From: Caldilinea sp.
GTDB lineage: Bacteria; Chloroflexota; Anaerolineae; Caldilineales; Caldilineaceae
Length of the DNA stretch: 12,757 nt
Direction: 5' to 3'
Assembly: GCA_025055055.1 (NCBI GenBank)
Contig: JANWYX010000437.1
Span: 1 to 12,757, forward strand
Shown here: positions 1 to 10,842 of the stretch, piece after piece
Numbering within the stretch: the stretch's first letter is position 1
Layout of the letters: every line of letters begins with the position of its first letter
The notes under the pieces: model-generated
Seen by the model: the letters and a program-made list of their open reading frames with translations, nothing else
Told to the model about the DNA's origin: nothing
Databases searched by the model: none
Translations under genes and position numbers: made by a program

Positions 1-61
<61 letters not shown>

Positions 62-64
62 TTA

Positions 65-100
<36 letters not shown>

Positions 101-119
101 TGGAAGGGGAAAGGGCAAG

Positions 120-482
120 ATGGCGAAGTTGGGATGGCGGGATGAAGAGCTATACTGTGCTCGGTGTGGTATCTCTTTCCTGTGGACGCAAGAGGAACAA
201 AGACAATCCGGCGCAGCTGCGCCTCGCCACTGCCCGGGCTGTCGCCAGCTCATGCCTGCGCCGGGGCGTGAACGCGGGTTGGTGAAGTGGTTCAACCGAC
301 GTAAGCAATATGGATTTATCGTTCGCGCCGGTCAGCCCGAAATCTATGTACATCGCAATGCAGTGCAGGGCAAGCGTCCACCCCGTCCGGGCGATCTGGT
401 GGAATTCACCGTTCAACAGGGCGAGCGCGGCGTCCAAGCCGGAGATGTCCGGCTGCTTGTCGTGAATGAGCCATCGCCTTGA
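120..482 (+). CDS. Zinc-ribbon plus cold-shock domain protein
   Basis: This is a 120-residue cytoplasmic protein with two small domains. Residues 13-41 form a probable zinc ribbon (CARC at 13-16, CPGC at 38-41), resembling the zf-trcl type. Residues 53-114 form a cold-shock domain with the RNP1-like motif KQYGFIV (62-68) and the RNP2-like motif IYVHRNAV (75-82), which normally bind single-stranded RNA or DNA. The opening GLVKWFN is typical of CspA-family proteins. I chose ATG 120 because it follows a purine-rich GGAAGGGGAAAGGG stretch and the zinc-ribbon domain starts just after it; an earlier in-frame start would translate part of the tRNA. The likely role is RNA chaperone or translation/stress regulator (inferred from family). 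Canonical Csp proteins are about 70 residues, so the N-terminal zinc domain is an addition. It stands alone and is divergent from tRNA-Cys. Confidence 0.88.
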   Translation: MAKLGWRDEELYCARCGISFLWTQEEQRQSGAAAPRHCPGCRQLMPAPGRERGLVKWFNRRKQYGFIVRAGQPEIYVHRNAVQGKRPPRPGDLVEFTVQQGERGVQAGDVRLLVVNEPSP

Positions 483-678
483 AACGATCCTCTTGAAACA
501 ATTCACTCCACTGCAACCGAATTGCAACTCCTCGATTGCAAGATAGACGCAATCCGACGTCACTTTTTGAAACGTCGCCTCGCACATTGTTCGTCCGGTT
601 CACAAGTTAGTCCAGCTTCATAGCCGGCGGTGGCGACAAAGGGTTTGCGTTTCGTTTAAAGCAAGAGGAGAAAAAGCT

Positions 679-1971
679 ATGCATGAGCAACATCTTGCCG
701 CACAGATGACCCAAGAATGGACGACGTTGCAGCGATGGGCCGGCATTGAACGCCCTTACACTGCAGAACAGGTTCTGCGCCTGCGGGGCAGCTTTATGAT
801 CGAATATACGCTTGCACGCATGGGCGCCGAGCGACTTTGGAGCCTGTTGCACAGCGAGCCCTTTATTCGCGCCTTGGGCGCCGTTACAGGCAACCAGGCT
901 GTGCAGATGGTGCAGGCCGGTCTAAAGGCGATTTATGTCAGCGGTTGGCAGGTGGCGGGGGACAACAATACGGCGGGCGAGACCTATCCAGATCAAAGCC
1001 TCTATCCGGTTGACAGCGTACCCACGCTGGTGCGACGCATCAACAAGGCGCTGCAGCGCGCCGATCAGATCGACCACATGAATGGCCGGCGCGATCGCTA
1101 CTGGATGGCGCCGATCGTCGCCGACGCCGAATCGGGCTTCGGCGGCGCGCTCAATTCCTATGAGCTGATGCGCGCCATGATCGAGGCAGGGGCGGCCGGC
1201 GTCCATTTTGAGGATCAGCTCTCTTCGGCCAAAAAGTGCGGCCACATGGGCGGCAAAGTGTTGGTGCCGATGCGTGAGTTTATTCACAAGCTGGTGGCCG
1301 CGCGGCTGGCGGCCGATGTGATGGGGACGCCGACCCTTTTGATCGCTCGCACCGACGCCGATTCGGCGCAATTGATCACCGGCGACATCGATCCTCGCGA
1401 TCAGCCGTTCATCGTCGGTCGAGACCGGACATTTGAAGGTTTTTACTACATCAAGGGCGGCATTGAGTACGCCATCGAACGGGGGCGAGCGTACGCTCCC
1501 TACGCCGACCTGATCTGGTGTGAAACCTCCAAACCGGACCTGGGCGAAGCGCGCGAGTTCGCCCAGGGCATTCATGAGAAATTCCCGGGCAAACTGCTGG
1601 CCTATAATTGCTCACCTTCCTTCAACTGGCGGCGCAACCTGGACGAAAAAACGATTGCGCATTTCCAGGAGCAATTGGGGGAAATGGGCTATAAATTCCA
1701 GTTTGTCACGCTGGCGGGTTTCCACTCTCTCAACAGCGCCATGTTCGAGTTGGCGCGTGCCTACCGAGAGGAAGGAATGGCCGCCTACACGCGCCTCCAG
1801 GAGAAAGAATTTGCCCTGGAGCGGGAGTTTGGCTTCACCGCCGTCAAACACCAAACCTTCGTTGGCGCCGGCTATTTCGATGAGGTGCAATTGACGGTCA
1901 CCGGCGGCGCCGCATCCACCACAGCACTGAGCGGCTCTACGGAAGAGGAGCAGTTCGTCTCGGTCCACTGA
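679..1971 (+). CDS. aceA: Isocitrate lyase
   Basis: Isocitrate lyase cleaves isocitrate to glyoxylate and succinate, the first step of the glyoxylate bypass, which lets cells grow on acetate or fatty acids. The 430-residue length is normal for bacterial enzymes. Visible signatures are SGWQ (88-91), YPDQSLYP (103-110), DAESGFGG (149-156), FEDQ (177-180), the catalytic loop KKCGH (185-189, Cys187), IARTDADSA (222-230) and YNCSPSFNW (309-317). KKCGH separates it from the related methylisocitrate lyases and PEP mutases, which vary in this loop. The start has a strong Shine-Dalgarno (AGAGGAG, about 9 bases upstream). No malate synthase lies beside it, so the partner enzyme must be encoded elsewhere. 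It appears to be a single-gene unit ending in a long inverted repeat. Confidence 0.97.
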   Translation: MHEQHLAAQMTQEWTTLQRWAGIERPYTAEQVLRLRGSFMIEYTLARMGAERLWSLLHSEPFIRALGAVTGNQAVQMVQAGLKAIYVSGWQVAGDNNTAGETYPDQSLYPVDSVPTLVRRINKALQRADQIDHMNGRRDRYWMAPIVADAESGFGGALNSYELMRAMIEAGAAGVHFEDQLSSAKKCGHMGGKVLVPMREFIHKLVAARLAADVMGTPTLLIARTDADSAQLITGDIDPRDQPFIVGRDRTFEGFYYIKGGIEYAIERGRAYAPYADLIWCETSKPDLGEAREFAQGIHEKFPGKLLAYNCSPSFNWRRNLDEKTIAHFQEQLGEMGYKFQFVTLAGFHSLNSAMFELARAYREEGMAAYTRLQEKEFALEREFGFTAVKHQTFVGAGYFDEVQLTVTGGAASTTALSGSTEEEQFVSVH

Positions 1972-1988
1972 AGCACACCCTGGAGCCT

Positions 1989-2020
1989 GCGATTGGGCTG
2001 CGCAGATGCAGCCCAATCGC
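1989..2020 (+). terminator. Perfect 13-bp hairpin after aceA
   Basis: The arms 1989-2001 and 2008-2020 are exactly complementary (GCGATTGGGCTGC and its reverse complement) around a 6-base loop. It begins 18 bases after the aceA stop codon. No T-run follows, only TCGTTGGTGTTG, so it is not a textbook intrinsic terminator. It may work as a weak or factor-assisted terminator or as a 3'-end stabiliser for the aceA mRNA. Confidence 0.45.
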
Positions 2021-2238
2021 TCGTTGGTGTTGCGCAGTCCGATTCGCAAGCCCATGCGCTGTGGGCTTACGTCAATCGGGAGCGATGTCATGCCTGAAGG
2101 GTGACATGCGTACAGGGCGATCGAGAACAAACCATGCTATTGTAAAAGGGAGGATGAAAGTGCGCGCCTCAAGAGCGCAGCAGACGGATGTGCGCTTCCG
2201 GCATACGTTTGCAATGGCTGATCAAAGGAGATTGCGCC

Positions 2239-2766
2239 ATGACCAAATTTCGCATCCTGGTTCCGAACGACGGCTCCACCTTTTGCCGCCACATTTATCC
2301 ACATCTGATCAGATTTTTTCCGCCCGAACGCGCTGAACTAATTCTGCTGCGCGTGGGCACGCCGCCTGAAGGACACACCCCGCTTCCGCCCCGACCCACA
2401 GGCTACGACGTCGCCATGACGGCGTTCACCTCGGAACGCGATGCGACGCTGGCGCGTCACCCGATCTACGCCAGCCAGGAATGGGAAAGCGCGGTGGCTG
2501 AAGTGCGCAGCGAACTGGCGGGCGATGTTCATCTATTGCGAGAAGCGGGATATGAGGTCGATGTCGAAGTGCGTTTTGGCGATCGCGGGGAAGAGATCGT
2601 CAAGTTTGTGGAACACCACCCGATCGATCTGATCGCAATGACCACCCACTGGCGCACCGGCCTTCAGAAGCTGATCTTTGGCAGCGTCGCACAGGATGTG
2701 CTCGCTCACGTCAACAAGCCGCTTTTGATGGTGCGTCCTCACGGCGGAGAGCAGATTGAAGACTGA
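2239..2766 (+). CDS. Universal stress protein (UspA family), altered nucleotide-binding loop
   Basis: This 175-residue cytoplasmic protein has the UspA fold markers: the N-terminal ILVPNDGS (6-13, with the conserved Asp), and a C-terminal half containing [15 protein letters not shown] followed by KPLLMVRP. Family members that bind ATP carry G-2X-G-9X-G(S/T). Here the first two glycines are Thr135 and Trp138, while the final Gly148-Ser149 is kept, so nucleotide binding is doubtful. The protein is somewhat longer than the common 140-160 residues because of extra sequence after strand 2 (about residues 40-75). ATG 2239 was preferred over the in-frame ATG at 2188 because AAAGGAG lies 8 bases upstream and the conserved domain begins at once. 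The role in stress survival is inferred from the family. It is a single gene ending in a hairpin. Confidence 0.85.
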   Translation: MTKFRILVPNDGSTFCRHIYPHLIRFFPPERAELILLRVGTPPEGHTPLPPRPTGYDVAMTAFTSERDATLARHPIYASQEWESAVAEVRSELAGDVHLLREAGYEVDVEVRFGDRGEEIVKFVEHHPIDLIAMTTHWRTGLQKLIFGSVAQDVLAHVNKPLLMVRPHGGEQIED

Positions 2767-2776
2767 TGCAGACGTT

Positions 2777-2804
2777 GAAGGGGCGATCCTAAGGCCGCCC
2801 CTTC
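2777..2804 (+). terminator. Hairpin after the universal stress gene
   Basis: Arms 2777-2785 (GAAGGGGCG) and 2796-2804 (CGCCCCTTC) pair perfectly around a 10-base loop, 10 bases after the stop codon. The sequence after it is only mildly T-rich, so it is a likely but not ideal intrinsic terminator. Confidence 0.5.
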
Positions 2805-2899
2805 GCCATCGTTGTGCCCACTTCTCTCCTAAAAGAGGGTCGATCCCTTGGCTTCCCGTCGAGCTTTCCTAAAATCTCCTGACCGGGGCCTGCTTCCTG

Positions 2900-2921
2900 T
2901 CGAGCGTACATCGAGCGTACA
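2900..2921. repeat. Two perfect tandem copies of an 11-bp unit
   Basis: TCGAGCGTACA occurs twice in direct succession (2900-2910 and 2911-2921). It sits between the ends of the converging universal-stress and aldo/keto-reductase genes, where no promoter is expected. A related CGTCGAGC lies about 40 bases upstream. This may be a small replication-slippage duplication; no function is evident. Confidence 0.6.
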
Positions 2922-2966
2922 ACGAAAAGGCCGGCCGATCGGGAACGCAAAGCCGTGGATGAGCAA

Positions 2967-3839
2967 CTACACAAAGAGGTTCGACATGCGCTCTTCTTGC
3001 ATGAGCGCCTTCATCTCCTCGTCTGTCGGGCGACGTTCAAAGCGAGCGGCGGCGTCCAGCACTTTGGGCAAAAGATGAATGTCTCCCACCGTATTGAGGA
3101 AAATGCCCGGTCGTCCGATCACCCAGTGCACGGCCAGGTCGATGGAACGCTGATCCTCCAGGGGTTGATACCAGACAGGGCTTGTACGTTCCGCCGTCGC
3201 CCATGGCCCGCGCGTGATCGCCTTGATGGTTTGCACGGCCACGTTGCGTTCCTGGCAAAGTTTCAACAACAGCTCGAAGTCGTGTTCGTAAACTTCGTCT
3301 TGCATCACCACATAGTTGTAGGGCAGCAACACCGAGTCGAAATCAAAGCGCTGCAGGCTGCGCCGATGCATGGCTGCAACGGTGCGCCCATGCCCGGTGA
3401 CACCGATGAAGCGCACCAGCCCCTGCTCACGCGCTTCAATGCACGCCTCTAAGGCGCCACCCGGCCCCATCGCCACCTCCCATTCGTCAGGATGCACAAG
3501 GTTATGCAGCTGGATCAGGTCGACTGCATCGACGCGCAGGCGCTCCAGAGAGCGACGAATCTCATCTCGCGCAGCTGCATAGGTGCGCTGACCGGTTTTG
3601 GTCGCCAGAAAGAACTCTTTGCGATGACGCTCCATCCAGGGGCCGATGCGCAGCTCTGAGTCGCCGTAGGATGCCGCCGTGTCGATATGATTCACGCCGT
3701 ATTCCAACAGTAGGTCGAGCGTGCGGTCGGCTTCCGCCTGTGAAACGGAGGCCAGCGCAACCGCTCCGAAAATTGTGACCGTGCTCATGTGGCCGGTGCG
3801 CCCGAACATCCGTTTTTCGATCGGTTTATGCGTTGTCAT
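2967..3839 (-). CDS. Aldo/keto reductase
   Basis: This 290-residue cytoplasmic NAD(P)H-dependent oxidoreductase belongs to the aldo/keto reductase superfamily (TIM barrel), which reduces aldehydes or ketones to alcohols. All four catalytic residues can be placed: Asp53 and Tyr58 in [12 protein letters not shown], Lys81 in LATKTG, and His112 in LIQLHN. The RxFGRTG opening (about 10-16) and the VTGHG stretch fit the Tas/YajO-like branch of bacterial AKRs. The physiological substrate cannot be read from the sequence. The start codon is preceded by AAAGGGG with 7-base spacing. A 16-bp palindrome lies just upstream of that Shine-Dalgarno, and a candidate promoter lies about 110-140 bases upstream of the start. 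It is divergent from the lipoprotein gene and convergent with the universal stress gene. Confidence 0.93.
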   Translation of the reverse strand: MTTHKPIEKRMFGRTGHMSTVTIFGAVALASVSQAEADRTLDLLLEYGVNHIDTAASYGDSELRIGPWMERHRKEFFLATKTGQRTYAAARDEIRRSLERLRVDAVDLIQLHNLVHPDEWEVAMGPGGALEACIEAREQGLVRFIGVTGHGRTVAAMHRRSLQRFDFDSVLLPYNYVVMQDEVYEHDFELLLKLCQERNVAVQTIKAITRGPWATAERTSPVWYQPLEDQRSIDLAVHWVIGRPGIFLNTVGDIHLLPKVLDAAARFERRPTDEEMKALMQEERMSNLFV

Positions 3840-3856
3840 GAGTGAACCCCTTTCCC

Positions 3857-3872
3857 CATTTTGTACAAAATG
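3857..3872. promoter_or_regulatory. 16-bp perfect palindrome, candidate operator of the aldo/keto reductase
   Basis: CATTTTGTACAAAATG is a perfect palindrome ending 18 bases before the reductase start codon, next to its Shine-Dalgarno. A dimeric repressor (TetR-, MarR- or PadR-like) bound here could block transcription or translation of the gene. The core GTACAAAA recurs at 5371-5378 in front of the TspO-like gene, but there without the full palindrome. The symmetry is seen; the regulatory role is inferred. Confidence 0.4.
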
Positions 3873-3951
3873 AAAACTCTCGACGGTCGGGCGTCCTGAG
3901 CTGCGTCAAAGGTTGACCAAAAAGCGACGAACAACAGTGCCTTTCAATTCC

Positions 3952-3981
3952 ATTATACGTCCGACCCCGATCTTTTGTCAG
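3952..3981 (-). promoter_or_regulatory. Candidate sigma-70 promoter for the aldo/keto reductase
   Basis: On the minus strand, CTGACA (-35, plus 3976-3981) is followed after 18 bases by a perfect TATAAT (-10, plus 3952-3957). The predicted leader would be about 105 bases and would include both the GTCAA/TTGAC inverted repeat and the 16-bp palindrome. Confidence 0.45.
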
Positions 3982-4021
3982 GTCTTTCTAAAGAGCGTCC
4001 AGGTGCGAGTTCGCTTTTGCG

Positions 4022-4050
4022 TTGGACAAACCGTTGCTCTGTGCTAGAAT
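4022..4050 (+). promoter_or_regulatory. Candidate sigma-70 promoter for the lipoprotein gene
   Basis: TTGGAC (4022-4027) and TAGAAT (4045-4050) are separated by exactly 17 bases. TGC directly before the -10 gives an extended -10 element. This is the best-looking promoter in the window. The start of transcription would fall near 4057, giving a leader of about 120 bases. Confidence 0.55.
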
Positions 4051-4161
4051 AGCGCGCAGGAGCCTTTGCGGTACATTGCAGGCGCCTTCTCCATTCGCCC
4101 GGTGTGGGGAATCACAGGGACACCCATTCAGGTATTCATCATTTAAAACGATCGAAAATTA

Positions 4162-5181
<1,020 letters not shown>

Positions 5182-5197
5182 GCGCGCTCCTGTTTCG

Positions 5198-5245
5198 GGG
5201 TGGGGCGCACCTCTCTTCGCCCCACCCTGATTTTACAGTTTTTCC
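5198..5245 (+). terminator. Intrinsic terminator after the lipoprotein gene
   Basis: Arms 5198-5207 (GGGTGGGGCG) and 5218-5227 (CGCCCCACCC) form a perfect 10-bp GC-rich stem with a 10-base loop, followed by the T-rich tail TGATTTTACAGTTTTT. It lies 17 bases after the stop codon. Confidence 0.65.
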
Positions 5246-5353
5246 TTTCAGCCACCTTTCCGATTTCCTGCAAATCTCCTCTTATCCACAACTTTCCATC
5301 CATAACTTTCTCTCCACAAATAGCAAGCATACTCACCGAACAAAATTTGTTTT

Positions 5354-5375
5354 TAACCTAGACTAAACCTGTACA
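5354..5375. repeat. Imperfect tandem 11-bp direct repeat upstream of the TspO-like gene
   Basis: TAACCTAGACT (5354-5364) and AAACCTGTACA (5365-5375) match at 7 of 11 positions, sharing AACCT and the AC at positions 9-10. They end 21 bases before the start codon. Just upstream, AACAAA-A-TTTGTT (5339-5351) is a short inverted repeat. Direct repeats spaced one helical turn apart can be operator sites, but the match is modest and the role is inferred. Confidence 0.3.
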
Positions 5376-5396
5376 AAACGACGCAGGAGACAAACC

Positions 5397-6218
5397 ATGA
5401 ATCATTCTTTGGAAATACATGAGATCGAACAGGAGACAACAAGCGGACGCAGGGACCGGCTGATTCAACTTTTCGTGCCGGTCGCCACGCTGACGACCAT
5501 CCTTATCAACGGACTGGCCACAACTCTACCGCTCAACGGACAAAGCACAGGCGAGATTTCCGATCGATTTCCTTCGCTCTTTACGCCTGCAGGCTATGTC
5601 TTTTCAATTTGGGGCGTCATCTATCTGGGGCTGATCGGCTACGCCGTCTATCAGGCGCTTCCTGCGCAGCGCACGAACTCTCGGCTGCATCGCATTCGCC
5701 TGCCCTATCTCGTCAGTGCGGCCGCCAACTCGGCCTGGATTTTTTTCTGGCACTACAACCAATTCCTATGGAGCCTGGCGGCGATGGCGACGCTGTTGGC
5801 GAGCCTCATCCTGATCTATCGGCGCCTAACAAGCACTCCCGGCGCCACCTCGCAGACGGAACGCTGGGTCGTCGACGTCCCTTTCAGCATTTATCTTGGA
5901 TGGATCACGGTGGCGACGGTGGCCAATGTCGCCGTCGTTCTGCTCGATCTGCAGTGGAATGGGGAGCCGCTGTCTCCGGCGCTGTGGGCCTTGCTGATGA
6001 TCGTTATCGCCGGCATCCTCGGTGTAATTTTTGCCCAGAAAGCGCACGACATTGCCTACGTTGCCGTGTTGATCTGGGCCCTGGTTGGCATTGCAGTAAA
6101 GCAAAGCGCTACACCCCTTGTGGCCTGGGGGGCGCTGACCATTGCAAGTCTATTGGCGCTGATTGCAACAGCCATTTGGTTACGGAATCGCAAAGCGCAT
6201 GCGCAGCTGCCGGGTTGA
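5397..6218 (+). CDS. TspO/MBR-related tryptophan-rich membrane protein
   Basis: This 273-residue integral membrane protein has a short charged N-terminus and then about seven or eight hydrophobic segments (roughly 24-44, 68-88, 103-140, 161-190, 196-214, 218-235, 241-263). The stretch [17 protein letters not shown] (62-78) and the many tryptophans (SAWIFFW, FLWS, GWIT) resemble the TspO/MBR (CrtK) group, although classical TspO is only about 160 residues with five helices. It therefore belongs to the longer TspO-related class. Classical TspO binds porphyrins and, in Rhodobacter, influences photopigment and carotenoid gene expression. Here the next gene is crtI, 134 bases downstream on the same strand, which supports a link to carotenoid or tetrapyrrole stress. 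AGGAGA lies 6 bases before the start. The exact ligand is unknown. Confidence 0.78.
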   Translation: MNHSLEIHEIEQETTSGRRDRLIQLFVPVATLTTILINGLATTLPLNGQSTGEISDRFPSLFTPAGYVFSIWGVIYLGLIGYAVYQALPAQRTNSRLHRIRLPYLVSAAANSAWIFFWHYNQFLWSLAAMATLLASLILIYRRLTSTPGATSQTERWVVDVPFSIYLGWITVATVANVAVVLLDLQWNGEPLSPALWALLMIVIAGILGVIFAQKAHDIAYVAVLIWALVGIAVKQSATPLVAWGALTIASLLALIATAIWLRNRKAHAQLPG

Positions 6219-6282
6219 AGCATCTGAGCAAACTCTCCATCGCTGCAAAGAATTTGGAAAAATGGTGAATCTCAATCGTTCT

Positions 6283-6310
6283 TTCACATATTTTCACCCC
6301 TACATATAAA
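6283..6310 (+). promoter_or_regulatory. Candidate promoter for crtI
   Basis: TTCACA (6283-6288) and TATAAA (6305-6310) are 16 bases apart, each matching the sigma-70 consensus at five of six positions. The predicted leader is about 35 bases. crtI may also be read through from the TspO-like gene, since no terminator hairpin is obvious between them. Confidence 0.35.
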
Positions 6311-6352
6311 GCCTACTGAAGCCCATCATCATTTTTTGAATGAGGACGCGCT

Positions 6353-7879
<1,527 letters not shown>

Positions 7880-7896
7880 GGCGCGCCCGGAGCAGC

Positions 7897-8376
7897 TCAC
7901 CCCACGTTTACGCCGAACTCATAGACGAGTCGACCGCCAAACCAGCCTGTCGCCGCAATCAGGAGAGCGCCTGCGATCGCAAGCAGCGCAAGCCACCAGC
8001 GCGCAGTGTTGTCATCGAGCAAATCCTCGGTCGATATGCCGCTGCGCATGCGCTGCTGACGCGCCCGGGCGCTACGATAGGTCCAGCCTCGATAGAGCCA
8101 AAAGCCATAGAGAACCAGCGTTGCCAGTCCGCTCCAGATATGAAGGTTGAGCACGGCGCGATAGGGCGCTTGCGGCGGCAAGTACGCCTGCGCAAGCAGC
8201 CCCGTTAGCACGGCGACGCCTCCGCCGATCCAGCCGAGGACAAGCAGCATCCAGATCATGGGCTTCAAATTGAATGCCGGACGACGAAACAGGTGAAGCA
8301 GCGTCAACGCACTGGCGAGCAGCAAAAAGGCGATCGGGAAATGAACGGTGGCCGGATGAAGATGGGTTAGATTCAT
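7897..8376 (-). CDS. DUF2231 family membrane protein
   Basis: This 159-residue protein has four predicted membrane helices (about 10-29, 40-61, 75-95 and 127-145). The opening HPATVHFPIAF, the NLHIWSG in helix 3 and the closing GGRLVYEFGVNV match the DUF2231 family. His7, His12 and His79 sit at helix ends or inside helices, an arrangement that could bind haem as in small cytochrome-b-like proteins, but this is inference and the family function is unknown. A hydrophilic, Arg-rich loop of about 30 residues lies between helices 3 and 4. The start at 8376 was chosen over an upstream in-frame ATG at 8415 because AAGGGGAG precedes it and the family begins at this methionine. It appears to be a single gene. 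Confidence 0.8.
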   Translation of the reverse strand: MNLTHLHPATVHFPIAFLLLASALTLLHLFRRPAFNLKPMIWMLLVLGWIGGGVAVLTGLLAQAYLPPQAPYRAVLNLHIWSGLATLVLYGFWLYRGWTYRSARARQQRMRSGISTEDLLDDNTARWWLALLAIAGALLIAATGWFGGRLVYEFGVNVG

Positions 8377-8564
8377 TGCGCTCCCCTTGAGAGATGGACG
8401 AGTTGAAAGATGCACAAGCTGCAGTGTATCGTCGACTCATTCCGGGCAAATCTCGCCTCTGTCATGACGGCAAAAGCGTACCCAAATCTTGTCGTTCAGG
8501 CAAAAAATCGGTGAAGAGCAATGGTTGGAAGACCTGCGCAATGGAGAGGATGTTCACCGGTGTA

Positions 8565-9269
8565 TCAATGCTTGAAGACTCGATTGTTGCGCAACAATTG
8601 AGCGTTGATGGCAACAATGATCGTGCTCAGCGACATGAACCCTGCGCCTAACGCCGGCGTCAAATGGACGCCCCAGGGAGCCAGGACGCCGGCGGCGAGC
8701 GGCAAGGCAATTACGTTGTATCCAGCGGCCCACCATAAATTCTGCACCATTTTGCGATAACTGGCCCGGCTGAGCGCAATCATTTTGACGACATCGAGCG
8801 GGTTGCTCTTCACGAGGATAATGTCCGCCGATTCAATGGCTACATCGGTTCCGGCGCCGACGGCAATGCCCACGTCGGCCTGCACAAGCGCCGGCGCATC
8901 GTTGACGCCATCTCCCACCATCGCCACATGCTTTTGACGGCGCTGAAACTCCATGACCACTTGAACCTTATGCTCCGACAGCACTTCGGCGAATACATGG
9001 TCGACGTTCAACTCGGCGGCCACCGCCTCTGCGACGGCTCGACTGTCGCCCGCTAACAGGGCGACTTCAAGCCCCATCTGATGAAGAGAACGAACGGCCT
9101 CCTTGCTCTCCGGACGAATCACATCCGCTACCGAAAGAACGGCGACCACCTGCCGTTCCACCACCAAATATATGGCCGATTGCGCCTTCTGGCCGGCCTC
9201 CGCCGCAAATGCGCTCAGCGCTTCAGGAACGTCGACGCCCACCGATTCCAACAATTGCGGCCCTCCGCC
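8565..9269 (-). pseudogene. Truncated CopB-type copper/heavy-metal P-type ATPase (C-terminal part only)
   Basis: About 235 codons remain of a protein that is normally 650-800 residues. Present are the late part of the catalytic domain ([22 protein letters not shown], the hinge [19 protein letters not shown]) and the last two membrane helices. These carry YN-x4-P ([14 protein letters not shown]) and [13 protein letters not shown], the pattern of CopB/P1B-3 pumps rather than CopA, which has MxxSS. Absent are the metal-binding N-terminus, the first six helices with the CPx motif, the actuator domain and the phosphorylated DKTGT. Without these it cannot pump. The homology stops at GGPQLLES, read back to about 9269, exactly where the histidine-kinase remnant begins on the other strand. 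A TTG at 9254 could in theory start translation, but no good Shine-Dalgarno is visible. The reading frame is otherwise intact, so the truncation looks recent. Confidence 0.85.
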
Positions 9270-9583
9270 ATGCGCCCGATCACGGCGCCGTCGTTGTGCG
9301 CCTTTGCGTCGGTCAGGGGCATGTCATTTTGACGGTGACGGACGATGGACCGGGAATTTCCGCAGAAGATCTGCCCCATATATTCGACCGCTTCTATCGA
9401 GGCGATCCTTCCCGCAATCGCGCTACGGGCGGTGCAGGCTTAGGACTGGCGATCGTGCGCAAGCTGGTTGAAGCGCATGGCGGCTACATCTGGGTGGACA
9501 GTCCCGCGCCTGGGAGCGACTGCGGGGCGGAGTTTGGCGTTTGGCTATACAGTGGACGACCAAACGGATTCATAGACGCCTAA
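9260..9583 (+). pseudogene. Truncated sensor histidine kinase (C-terminal ATPase domain only)
   Basis: About 107 codons remain of a two-component sensor kinase. Visible are the end of the N box (ALRHAP, its usual preceding Asn missing), the G1 box DDGPGI, the F box FDRFYRGD, the G2 box [10 protein letters not shown] and the closing [12 protein letters not shown]. The sensor part, membrane helices, HAMP and the phospho-accepting His box are lost. In-frame sequence upstream of 9260 belongs to the opposite-strand ATPase remnant, so the ATG at 9209 is not a genuine start. It cannot autophosphorylate. The frame to the stop codon is uninterrupted, which suggests recent loss. It lies 218 bases upstream of msrP on the same strand. 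In E. coli, the HprRS two-component genes are neighbours of msrPQ, so this may be the former regulator. Confidence 0.85.
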
Positions 9584-9741
9584 TCTCCTTTTCATTTATC
9601 TGTCACGTTCCTTCTGTATCCTGAAGCGCAGGAGAGCAGGAACAGATGAAAGCAATCATAAAGCCCTAAGCCGAGAAACCTGTTATATCTAATATCTGTG
9701 TCGTATGCTGATGCTTACGCAGGCATCTTGCAGCACGGCGC

Positions 9742-9769
9742 ACGCATCTTTCATTTCGTGCGGATGCGT
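9742..9769. repeat. Inverted repeat in the msrP leader
   Basis: ACGCATC (9742-9748) and GATGCGT (9763-9769) are complementary around a 14-base loop, 32 bases before the msrP start codon. A second possible pairing (GCACG with CGTGC) overlaps it. It could be an operator or a leader hairpin; support is weak. Confidence 0.25.
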
Positions 9770-9801
9770 CTGGCATCGCTGCTGAACGGGGAGAAGGGCA
9801 T

Positions 9802-10806
<1,005 letters not shown>

Positions 10807-10842
10807 GCAGCAAAGTCTGCAGCTGCGGACACACGGGGAGCC

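Noticed and set aside
483..678. TTGCAA repeats and GACGT/ACGTC inverted repeat upstream of aceA as an operator
   Set aside because: The repeats are short and imperfect and have no clear promoter geometry, so they were not called.
922..1575. Open frame of 217 codons on the minus strand inside aceA
   Set aside because: It is the antisense of isocitrate lyase and shows no recognisable protein features.
2061..2336. Open frame of 91 codons overlapping the start of the universal stress gene
   Set aside because: It has no Shine-Dalgarno and is basic and low in complexity. It overlaps the genuine gene in another frame.
8394..8651. Possible small gene of 85 codons between the DUF2231 gene and the ATPase remnant
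   Set aside because: Its composition is unlike a folded protein, it has no good ribosome site, and its 3' part overlaps the ATPase remnant.
9209..9583. Intact 124-residue kinase-like gene starting at ATG 9209
   Set aside because: The first 17 or so codons are antisense of the ATPase remnant. The true kinase homology starts only at about 9260 and lacks the His box and the N-box Asn.
8565..9583. Insertion sequence or mobile element as the cause of the gene junction
   Set aside because: No transposase, terminal inverted repeats or target-site duplication is visible around 9250-9280; the two homologies meet directly.
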